Shown: piece after piece, positions 46,191-55,655 of the stretch
Numbering within the stretch: the stretch's first letter is position 1
Layout of the letters: every line of letters starts with the position of its first letter
NCBI RefSeq assembly: GCF_042186555.1
Contig: NC_133330.1
Span: 344,689,165-344,753,164, forward strand
DNA length: 64,000 nt
From: Aquarana catesbeiana
Lineage: Eukaryota; Chordata; Amphibia; Anura; Ranidae
Direction of reading: 5' to 3'
Made by a program: the position numbers and the translations under genes
The notes under the pieces: model-generated
The model's input: the letters and a program-made list of their open reading frames with translations, nothing else
Told to the model about the DNA's origin: nothing
Databases searched by the model: none

Positions 46191-46440
46191 CATCATCTTT
46201 CACATCCTATCAAAAATTGGGGTACACGTTGTGTTTTGTTTTCATTAAAATGAATTAAAATGTATATTTTTTTGCAAATAAATTGCGTTCAAAAGAATCG
46301 CTGCGCAAATTCCGTGTGACATAAAAAAATTGCAATAATCCCCATTTTATTCTCTGGGGTCTCTGCTGAAAAGAATAAATAATATTTGGGGGAGTCATGT
46401 CTTTTAAATAAAAATACTGATTGTTATATGTAGGAGAGAA
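46191..46440. repeat. Fragment of the AT-rich ranid-type repeat
   Basis: It holds the motif series also seen at 29765-29850, 30295-30410 and 31845-31945: CGCTGCGCAAATTCCGTGTG, TTGCAATAA, CCATTTTATTCTCTGGGGT, AATATTTGGGGGA. Non-coding. Confidence 0.75.
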
Positions 46441-46860
46441 GTGTCCGGATTGGCTTTGTGCTCCTTTTGTCTGCCATGGCGGTCCGGTGTCTGACACCCG
46501 GACAAATGTTGCGTGCCCGGCGGGGAGAACGATCGTCTCTGATCTGAGTGATCCTGACATTCTCGGATTGGGAGGACGGATGAGTGATGTCACCTGAGAT
46601 TAGGATCTTTCTTCTTTCTGCATGACGGGAGGGAACGGCTCTCACCTGCCGCCGCCGCCGCTGCACACCTGTCCACCGCCAGAGGGAGGCGCCGCTACCT
46701 GACACCAGACTCAGGAGACGGGTCTGCGTTCCCACAGCGACCAATCACTAACGACCTCTCACCGTCTGACCAGTGGCAGGAGAACCAGTGGCCGCCCCAT
46801 CACCCGCACTCTGCTCTTAGTGGGCGGGGTCCGGCTTAACTGCTGTGCGATTGGTCAGCA
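46441..46860 (-). promoter_or_regulatory. CpG-rich patch, possible first exon (minus strand)
   Basis: GC- and CpG-rich DNA with a run of GCC triplets (46649-46660). On the minus strand GGCAG|GTGAGAG (GT complement at 46644-46645) is a strong splice-donor match after a GGC-repeat segment, as in many vertebrate first exons. A minus-strand frame (46424-46744) starts MVAVGTQTRLLSLVSGSGAS and reaches this donor, but I recognise no protein. It could equally be chance. Confidence 0.28.
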
Positions 46861-46998
46861 GGAGAAGTGTCAAGATGGTCATACACTATACAATCTGATT
46901 GTACAATCTCCTCTGCATCCGCCATTACTATGCAGCGCCGTCCTGATTGGATACAAATGTATCATTATATCTCTGATTGGATACAGTATAAAAATGCA
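46861..46998. other. Short spacer with an imperfect internal repeat
   Basis: ATTGGATACAAATGTATCAT and ATTGGATACAGTATAAAAAT show a small duplication. No gene recognised. Confidence 0.5.
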
Positions 46999-47178
46999 TT
47001 ATATTTCCAAAAGTATTGGGGCACCTGCCTTTGTGGACGGCCTTCCCAGAAGAGGTGAAGCTGTTATAGCTGCAAAGGGCGGAGCCAACTCAATATTGAA
47101 CCCTCCGGACTAAGACTGGGGGGTCATTAAAGGTCATGTGTGTGTAAAGGCAGGCGTCCCAATACTTTTGGTAATATA
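46999..47178. mobile_element. Internally deleted Tc1-type element, about 180 bp
   Basis: The left end TATATTTCCAAAAGTATTGG and the inverted right end TATATTACCAAAAGTATTGG continue to CACCTGCCTTT/CGCCTGCCTTT. This is a well-known vertebrate Tc1 terminus, with TA at both borders. Nearly all of the transposase is deleted; CTTCCCAGAAGAGGTGAAGC and CCAACTCAATATTGAACCCT are its flanking internal sequence. Confidence 0.85.
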
Positions 47179-47179
47179 G

Positions 47180-47764
47180 TGATATCTTGTGGTATGTAGT
47201 GGTATTGTCTGGTATGTAATCGTCTCTAGTGGGATGATGTGCTATGTATTTGGAGGTATGTAGCAGTATTTGGAGGTACGTAGTAGTATTTGGTGGTATT
47301 TTGTGGTATGTAATGGTATTTGGAGGTATGTAGTGGTAGTTGGTGGTATTTGGAGATATGAAGTAGTAGTTGGTTGTATTTGGAAGTATGTAGTGGTGTT
47401 TGGAGGTATTTGGAGGTATGTAGTAGTAGTTGGTGGTAGTTGGTGGTAGTTGGTGGTATTTGGAGGTATGTAGTAGTAGTTGGTGATATTTGGAGGTATG
47501 TAGTAGTAGTTGGTGATATTTGGAGGTATGTAGTAGTAGTTGGTGGTATTTGGAGATATGAAGTAGTAGTTGGTTGTATTTGGAAGTATGTAGTGGTATT
47601 TGGAGGTATTTGGAGGTATGTAGTAGTAGTTGGTGGTAGTTGGTGGTATGTAGTGGTATTTGGAGGTATGTAGTAGTAGTTGGTGGTATTTGGAGGTATG
47701 TAGTAGTAGTTGGTGATATTTGGAGGTATGTAGTAGTAGTTGGTGGAATTTGGAGGTAGATAAA
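47180..47764. repeat. 10 bp-phased minisatellite, left part
   Basis: It is built from decamers of the types TGGTATTTGG, AGGTATGTAG and TGGTAGTTGG, commonly as trimers of about 30 bp. It starts within a few bases of the Tc1-derived element's right end. The first 70 bp are diverged. The decamer phase is constant to 47760. Minus-strand Tyr/Thr/Pro-rich frames are artefacts of the period. Confidence 0.93.
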
Positions 47765-47824
47765 AAGGTAATGAGAGCAAGGTGTGTACAGGGGGGGGGG
47801 GGCCAATATCCTAGGAAATGTAAT
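47765..47824. other. Junction sequence with a G run
   Basis: Short non-repeat DNA with a G run (47791-47802) between the minisatellite and the left arm of the inverted repeat. Confidence 0.6.
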
Positions 47825-49309
47825 TATAGAAAGAGATATGCACTATAAGTGCATTTAGGTCGCCCTTAATGGATATTTTTACTGGCCAAAAATGAGTATT
47901 TAATCTCATAGATTGTTTTATATAAAAGTGCACTAGAGTGCCATCTTTATTAAACACATTCAATATATAAAAGGTGACAGTAGAAAATACAATTATATAA
48001 AGTACAAATACAAACACTGTACATTCAATTGCATATAGAGGATATAGCACCCATGTGCCTACAGCCCGCAGCCTGTATGTAGAAGATCAGGCGGATGAGG
48101 TGTATGGCACGTAACCCGACATGTTTCGGAAATAGGTATGTATTACTCCTTCATCAAGGGATTTATAATTAGGTGCTCAAATCTATCTGTAAATATCAAA
48201 AGACAATAAAAGAAAAAAAAGTAGTAGAAAATATCTATATCGTCATGAATTGTATGCGACTGCATTTTTGCAATATATGCGATTTTAGTAATTATTGAAA
48301 AAGTAGTATAAGAAAAGTCTAGTATGGACTAATTATACTTACATCAATTTGATTCATAAAAACAGGCAGAAAATGACAAAGAACAGCGGTTAAACCAGTA
48401 CAACTGGGAACAGGCTGGCTTCTGGTTCACATAACACAAGGTGGGCAACCAGGAGTGCAATGCAGAGCGTTGCAGCACTTTCACAAGGGATGGCCGATGG
48501 AGATCTGTGTGTTTAAAGAGTGATGTTGTAAATGTACAAGGCATATAGTTAAGCCAATGCTTTGCTGAAAGACAAAGTAGTCGTTCAGCTATAGTAAAAG
48601 GGGAGAGTAAGCATGTAGGGTAAGTATTCAAATATATGGAGCAAAGTATCTAATCAAATTACCTTGTGGCTGTTTAGTGATCTCTCAAGACCACCTTGTG
48701 TTATGTGAACCAGAAGCCAGCCTGTTCCCAGTTGTACTGGTTTAACCGCTGTTCTTTGTCATTTTCTGCCTGTTTTTATGAATCAAATTGATGTAAGTAT
48801 AATTAGTCCATACTAGACTTTTCTTATACTACTTTTTCAATAATTACTAAAATCGCATATATTGCAAAAATGCAGTCGCATACAATTCATGACGATATAG
48901 ATATTTTCTACTACTTTTTTTCTTTTATTGTCTTTTGATATTTACAGATAGATTTGAGCACCTAATTATAAATCCCTTGATGAAGGAGTAATACATACCT
49001 ATTTCCGAAACATGTCGGGTTACGTGCCATACACCTCATCCGCCTGATCTTCTACATACAGCCTGCGGGCTGTAGGCACATGGGTGCTATATCCTCTATA
49101 TGCAATTGAATGTACAGTGTTTGTATTTGCACTTTATATAATTGTATTCTCTACTGTCACCTTTTATATATTGAATGTGTTTAATAAAGATGGCACTCTA
49201 GTGCACTTTTATATAAAACAATCTATGAGATTAAATACTAATTTTTGGCCAGTAAAAATATCCATTAAGGGCGACCTAAATGCACTTATAGTGCATATCT
49301 CTTTCTATA
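47825..49309. mobile_element. Large inverted repeat (foldback-like), 620 bp arms with a 246 bp loop
   Basis: The left arm (47825-48444) and right arm (48691-49309) are inverse complements with only about four differences noticed by eye, for example near 47893, 47974, 48007 and 48074. The outer end is TATAGAAAGAGATATGCACT and the inner end GGTTCACATAACACAAGGTGG. Each arm contains CCCGACATGTTTCGG and CCTTCATCAAGGGA phrases that I associate with ranid interspersed repeats. The loop (48445-48690) has no recognised gene. Minisatellite of the same type flanks both sides. It could be a foldback transposon, or two head-to-head copies of one repeat. Confidence 0.9.
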
Positions 49310-51355
49310 AAGGTATTTGGAGGTATGTAGTGGTAGTTGGTGGTACTTGGTGGTACGTAGTGATATTTAGATGTATGAAGTAGTAGTTGGTGGTATTTGG
49401 AGGTATGTAGCAGTATTTGGAGGTATGTAGTGATATTTGGAGGTATGTAGTGGTAGTTGATGGTATGTAGTAGTAGTTGGTAGAATTTGGTGGTAGTTGG
49501 TAGTATTTGGAGGTATGTAGTAGTAGTTGGTGGAATTTGGTGGTATTTGGTGGCATGTAGTGGTTGTTGGTGGAATTTTGTGGTATTCGGAGGTATGTAG
49601 TGGTAGTTGGTGGTATTTGGAGGTATGTAGTAGTAGTTGGTGGTATTTGGGGGTATGTAGTAATAGTTGGTTGTATTTGGAAGTATGTAGTGGTGTTTGG
49701 AGGTATGTAGTGGTATTTGGTGCTATGTAGTGATAGTTGGTGGTATTTGGAGGTATATAGTGATATTTGGGGGTATTTAGTAGTATTTGGTGGTATTTGG
49801 GGGTATGTAGTGGTGTTTGGTGGTATGTAGTGGTGTTTGGTGGTATGTAGTAGTATTTGGAGGTATGTAGTGATATTTGGAGGTATTTGGAGGTATGCAG
49901 TAGTAGTTGGTGGTAGTTGGTGGTATGTAGTGATATTTGGAGGTATGTAGTAGTAGTTGGTGGTAGTTGGTGGTATGTAGTAGTAGTTGGTGGAATTTGG
50001 AGGCATGTAGTAGTAGTTGGTGGAATTTGGTGGTATTTGGAGGTATGTAGTGGTAGTTGGTGGTACTTGGTGGTACGTAGTGATATTTAGAGGTATGAAG
50101 TAGTAGTTGGTGGTATTTGGAGGTATGTAGTGATATTTGGAGGTATGTAGTGGTAGTTGGTGGTATGTAGTAGTAGTTGGTAGAATTTGGTGGTAGTTGG
50201 TGGTATTTGGAGGTATGTAGCAGTAGTTGGTGGAATTTGGTGGTATTTGGTGGCATTTGGAGGTATGTAGTGATAGTTGGTGGTATTTGGAGGTATGTAG
50301 TGGTAGTTGGTGGAATTTGGTGGTATTTGGAGGTATGTAGTGGTAGTTGGTGGTACTTGGTGGTATGAAGTAGTAGTTGGTGGTATTTGGAGGTATGTAG
50401 CGATAGTTGGTGGTATTTGGAGGTACTTGGTGGTATGTAGTGATATTTAGAGGTATGAAGTAGTAGTTGGTGGTATTTGGAGGTATGAAGTAGTAGTTGT
50501 TGGTATTTGGAGGTATGTAGTGATATTTGGAGGTATGTAGTGGTAGTTGGTGGAATTTGGAGGTATGTAGTGGTAGTTGGTAGAATTTGGTGGTAGTTGG
50601 TGGTATTTGGTGGTATGTAGTAGTATTTTGGGGTATGTAGTGGTATTTGGTGGTATTTGGAGGTATGTAGTGGTAGTTGGTGGAATTTGGTGATATTTGG
50701 AGGTATGTAGTAATAGTTGGTGGAATTTGGTGGTAGTTGGTGGTATTTGGAGGTATGTAGTGATATTTGGAGGTATGTAGTGGTAGTTGGTGGTATTTGG
50801 AGGTATGTAGTAGTAGTTGGGAGAATTTGGTGGTAGTTGGTGGTATTTGGAGGTATGTAATGGTAGTTGGTGGAATTTGGTGGTATTTGGAGATATGTAG
50901 TAATAGTTGGTGGAATTTGGTGATAGTTGGTGGTATTTGGAGGTATGTAATGGTAGTTGGTGGAATTTGGTGGTATTTGGAGATATGTAGTAATAGTTGG
51001 TGGAATTTGGAAGTATGAAGTAGTAGTTGGTGGTATTTGGAGTTATGTAGTGATATTTGGAGGTATGTAGTAGTAGTTGGTAGAATTTGGTGGTAGTTGG
51101 TGGTATTTGGAGGTATGTAGTAGTAGTTGGTAGAATTTGGTGGTAGTTGGTGGTATTTGGAGGTATGTAGTGGTAGTTGGTGGTATTTGGAGGTATGTAG
51201 TAGTAGTTGGTGGTATTTGGAGGTATGTAGTGGTAGTTGGTGGTAGTCGGTGGTATTTGGAGGTATGTAGTAGTAGTTGGTGGTAGTTGGTGGTATGTAG
51301 TGGTAGTTGGTGGTATTTGGTGGTATTTGGTGGTATTTGGAGGTATGTAGTGATA
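49310..51355. repeat. 10 bp-phased minisatellite, right part
   Basis: It uses the same decamer words as the left part. Over about 2.04 kb I found no insertion or deletion that breaks the 10 bp phase. Word order varies, with frequent TGGTATTTGG-AGGTATGTAG-TGGTAGTTGG trimers. A minus-strand frame of 730 codons (49305-51497) is only this repeat translated (NTTNYHYIPP type). Confidence 0.95.
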
Positions 51356-51852
51356 TCTCGTGGTATTTCTTGGTATTTTCCGCTCTCCAGGTTCTCAGGG
51401 AGCGGCGTGCGTTGGCACAGAGGAGATGGCTCGGTACCAGGAGGGGGGGAGGGGTGACTAAGCGGCACGGTGTCACGAAACGCGCTCGCTCGGCCACGAC
51501 TATCTGGGGCGCTGTGAGTGAATTCAGGTGTCAGAAAACAAACGTTTGTGTTGGGCGAGGCGATATGAGCGATCGTCTTATCATGACAGGTTGGTTACAT
51601 TTCTCGGCGTTATCTTATCGCTCTTGTAGAACGAACGTTTCACGCTCTCATTAATATACTCCACACACATTCGTCACCCGGCCGGGACGCTGGCACTACA
51701 TCCGATCGGGAAGAGGACCTGTCACCGACGGACGGGGATGTCTGGAATAGAATTCCTGAACTTTGCAGTCGGGGTTCCTCCTCATTGGCCAGATTGGGGG
51801 TGACAATCGCTACAATTTGCAACAATGAAAAGAATTGTCTAGAATTGGACTC
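51356..51852. other. CpG-containing unique sequence, no gene recognised
   Basis: Moderately GC- and CpG-rich DNA between two arrays. It contains CACGAAACGCGCTCGCTCGG and a donor-like CTGTGAGTG (51514-51522, plus strand). A promoter is conceivable, but there is no TATA box, convincing open frame or other support. Confidence 0.4.
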
Positions 51853-52820
51853 ATCCCGGATGGTGCACTGCGAAGTCCAATGGTGCGATGCGAAGTCCGA
51901 TGGTGCACTGCGAAGTCCGATGGTGCGCTGCGATGCAAAGTCTGATGGTGCGCTGCAATGCAAAGTCCGATGGTGCGCTGAGAAGTCCAATGCTGAGCTG
52001 CGAAGTCCGATGGTGCGCTGCGAAGTCCGATGGTGCGCTGCGATGCAAAGTCTGATGGTGCGCTGCGCTGCGAAATCCGATGGTGCACTGAGAAGTCCAA
52101 TGCTGAGCTGCGAAGTCCCATGGTGCGCTGCGAAGTCCGATGGTGCGCTGCGCTGCGAAGTCCGATGGTGCGCTGAGAAGTCCGATGGTGCACTGCGATG
52201 CGAAGTCCGATGGTGCACTGCGATGCGAAGTCCGATGGTGCACTGCGATGCGAAGTCCGATGCTGCGATGCAAAGTCCGATAGTGCGCTGTGAAGTCCAA
52301 TGGTGCACTGAGATGCGAAGTCCGATGCTGCGATGCGAAGTCCGATGGTGCGCTGCGATGCGAAGTCTGATGGTGCGCTGAGAATGCGAAGTCCGATGGT
52401 GCGCTGAGAAGTCCAATGCTGAGCTGCGAAGTCCGATGGTGCACTGCGATGCGAAGTCCGATGCTGCGATGCGAAGTCTGATGGTGCGCTGAGAAGTCCA
52501 ATGCTGAGCTGTGAAGTCCCATGGTGCACTGCGATGCGAAGTCTGATGGTGCACTGCGATGCGAAGTCCGATGCTGCGATGCGAAGTCCGATGGTGCGCT
52601 GCGCTGCGAAGTCCGATGGTGCGCTGCGAAGTCCGATGGTGCGCTGCGCTGCGAAGACAGATGGTGCTCTGTGATGCGAAGTCCGATGGTGCGCTGCGAA
52701 GTCCGATGGTGCGCTGAGCTGCGAAGTCCGATGGTGCTCTGTGATGCGAAGTCCGATGGTGCGCTACGAAGTCCAATGGTGCGCTGCGAAGTCCGATGGT
52801 GCGCTGCGATGGAAAGTCCT
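51853..52820. repeat. 20/25 bp minisatellite
   Basis: The basic unit is GTGCGCTGCGAAGTCCGATG. A 5 bp addition (GCGAT or GCGCT duplicated before GCGAAG) makes 25 bp units. Variants include GAGAAGTCCAATGCTGAGCT and GCGATGCAAAGTCTGATG. Some words recur in series (AGAAGTCCAATGCTGAGCT near 51980, 52090, 52405 and 52492). Open frames on both strands are repeat translations. Confidence 0.93.
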
Positions 52821-53767
52821 GCGATTCCTTGCGTTAACGGCCGGTGTTACATCATCATGTGTTCCTCTGGTGGGATTTGGGGGGGAGGGGCTCCGCTAAG
52901 CTCACATTGGACTCAATTCACAAAGCTTCACACAAGGCTGAGGATCTTCCAGTGTCAGTTATTTTTAAATCTGATTTGGCACTGAAAATAACTGACACTT
53001 TTTTTTTAAAAACAAACAAACAAGCTTTGTGTCCCATCAGTACTGAGAGAGGGTTTGTTCAGTGCCAATGCAGAACTGCATCCCCTCCCCCGCTCTTAAT
53101 GCATGCCATAGAGTGAGAGTACCACCCTGCACCCATTCTCTGCCCCCTTGCTCCGACTGTCTGTGGTTGGCATGGACTGCACATGCCACTGATTTGGAAC
53201 GTGTGTGGTGAGGGCGCCTTGGGCACCTGACCCTTCTGCCCACCCCCTTGTCCCAGCCCCGCCCCCCACTGCCAGTTATATTCTGGGGAGACTCCATCCA
53301 GATTCGTTTGCTGTTGTGCAGATTCACCCTCCAGAGGACAACGCAATCATCATGTCTGCTGAACGATTGTTAAATAGAAAGCCAAGTAAATGTTGCTGCA
53401 TGCGGATCGTGGAAAAGATTTCCTATCAGTCAGAGGAACGGGAATGCGCAGTCATTGTGTGCGGAAGGAATGAGTAAGACGGGGACGTGACCTCAGACTA
53501 GGAAGAGAGGAAAGTTCAGAACTAATCTTAGTAAGCATTTATATTACTGAAGGAATAGTTGTTGCCTGCAATAGGTTTCCATCGGAGGTAGCCTGATCAC
53601 TGGGGGAGGGGAGACTGAGGAAATGCTTCATCCTGCCTGCAGCAGACTGATGACATCATCTCAGAATAGGCGGAGTCACTGACTGGAGCTCAGGGACGGC
53701 TTTTCAGTAATAAATGACATGGCAGCTGTATATCCACCTCCTGACCAAAATACGTTGCGGTTAAGGT
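52821..53767. other. Unique-looking spacer, no gene recognised
   Basis: Mixed-composition DNA. AATTCACAAAGCTT (52916) followed by CAGTTATTTTTAA and AAAATAACTGACACTT (52956-53000), an inverted pair, suggests an interspersed repeat fragment. CT-rich segments lie at 53090-53270. A plus-strand frame at 53205-53477 (90 codons, several Cys near the end) has no recognisable domain. Confidence 0.5.
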
Positions 53768-55186
53768 AGAGCAGATGGCAGAGCACAGAGAACAGAGCAC
53801 AGAGAGCAGAGCACAGGGGGCAGAGGGCAGAGCACAGAGGGCAGAGCACAGGGGGCAGAGGGCAGAGCACAGAGAGCAGAGCACAGGGGGCAGAGCACAG
53901 GGGGCAGAGGGCAGAGCACAGAGAGCAGAGCACAGGGGGCAGAGGGCAGAGCACAGAGGGCAGAGCACAGGGGGCAGAGGGCAGAGCACAGAGCATAGAG
54001 GGCAGAGCACAGAGAGCAGAGCACAGAGGGCAGAGCACAGAGGGCAGAGCACAGGGGGCAGAGCACAGGGGGCAGAGCACAGGGGGCAGAGCACAGAGGG
54101 CAGAGCACAGGGGGCAGAGCACAGAGAGCAGAGCACAGGGGGCAGAGTGCAGAGCACAGAGGGCAAAGCGCAGAGCATAGAGGGCAGAGCACAGAGAGCA
54201 GAGCACAGAGGGCAGAGCACAGAAAGCAGAGCATAGATGGCAGAGCACAGAGAGCAGAGCACAGAGAGCAGAGCATAGAGAGCAGAGCACAGGGGGCAGA
54301 GGGCAGAGCGCAGAGGGCAGAGAGCAGAGCACAGGGGGCAGAGCACAGGGGGCAGAGTGCAGAGCACAGAGGGCAAAGCGCAGAGCACAGAGGGCAAAGC
54401 ACAGAGGACAAAGCGCAGAGCATAGAGGGCAGAGCACAGAGAGCAGAGCACAGGGGGCAGAGGGCAGAGCACAGAGCGCAGAGAGCAGAGCACAGGGGGC
54501 AAAGCACAGAGAGCAGAGCACAGGGGGCAGAGCACAGAGAGCAGAGCACAGAGAGCAGAGCACAGGGGGCAGAGGGCAGAGCACAGAGCGCAGAGAGCAG
54601 AGCACAGGGGGCAGAGCACAGGGGGCAGAGGGCAAAGCGCAGAGCACAGAGGGCAAAGCACAGAGGGCAAAGCGCAGAGCATAGAGGGCAGAGCATAGAG
54701 AGCAGAGCACAGAGAGCAGAGCACAGGGGGCAGAGCACAGAGAGCAGAGCACAGAGGGCAGAGCACAGAGAGCAGAGCGCAGAGGGCAGAGCACAGGGGG
54801 CAGAGGGCAGAGCACAGAGCGCAGAGGGCAGAGCGCAGAGAGCAGAGCACAGAGGGCAGAGCACAGAGGGCAGAGGGCAGAGCACAGAGGGCAGAGCACA
54901 GAGGGCAGAGCACAGAGAGCAGAGCACAGAGAGCAAAGCACAGAGCACAGAGAGCAGAGCACGGAGCAGAGGGCAGAGCACAGGGGGCAGAGCACAGGGG
55001 GCAGAGCACAGGGGGCAGAGCGCAGATGGCAGAGCGCAGATGGCAGAGGGCAGAGGGCAGGGCACAGAGGGCAGGGAACAGAGGGCAGAGCACAGAGCGC
55101 AGAGGGCAAGCGCAGAGGGCAGAGCACACAGGGCAGAGCGCAGACTGCAGAGGGCAGAGCACAGAGCGCAGAGCAGACTGAATTAC
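53768..55186. repeat. 7 bp tandem array, about 200 units
   Basis: It consists of heptamers GAGCACA, GAGGGCA, GAGAGCA and GGGGGCA in irregular alternation, mostly with GAGCACA at every second place, so a 14 bp dimer is visible. The plus strand is nearly free of T. Minus-strand frames of 434-490 codons (PLCSALC type) exist because 7 is coprime to 3 and no phase contains a stop. The last units (55080-55186) decay. Confidence 0.95.
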
Positions 55187-55655
55187 ATCCAGTTCAGGGT
55201 TACAACTTCATATCAGCTTAATATCAGTGGGATACAAAAAAAAGCGGAGCGCTCCTTGAAGTGGGTCACATGTCTGGGATCTGACATCCTGCAGATCTGT
55301 GAATAATGTGTCCGGGTCCTCGGTGGAGGAACGATGACCCCGGCCTCGAACTCTCACACAGCAGCTTTGTCATAAGTGGGCGGGGCCTGGCAGAGCGTGC
55401 GCAAATATTGTCAGAGTTGGAACATCAAATATTAGTAGATAAGTGGAGCGCTAATCTGAAAATTGTTCTGATTAATATATCTGCACTCCACAGAGGAGAT
55501 CCCGGCCAAGACCGCGGCCATGCCAGGCAATTCACTGCAATCGCCATGCCAGCACCGCCCCCTCCGCTCCACTTCTACTGACAGAATCGATTATTTGTGA
55601 TGGAAATCAAACGATGAGTCGGCGGCAGAAATGAGTAATAAAATTTGGGCGATTC
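55187..55655. other. Unique-looking spacer, no gene recognised
   Basis: Mixed-composition DNA with a small CpG-rich segment (55490-55560). Open frames of about 90 codons lack motifs. Confidence 0.5.

Noticed and set aside
49305..51497. 730-codon Tyr/Thr/Asn/Pro-rich frame that looks like a structural or silk-like protein
   Set aside because: It is the 10 bp repeat read in sequence, which gives a 10-residue period automatically. Its ends run into unrelated DNA.
53205..53477. 90-codon frame ending in a Cys-rich segment as a small gene
   Set aside because: No signal peptide, domain, splice sites or promoter support. Its length is within chance expectation for GC-rich DNA.
53676..55162. Cys/Leu/Pro-rich frames of 434-490 codons resembling a keratin-associated protein
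   Set aside because: Three minus-strand phases give the same 7-residue cycle, as expected from a stop-free heptamer.
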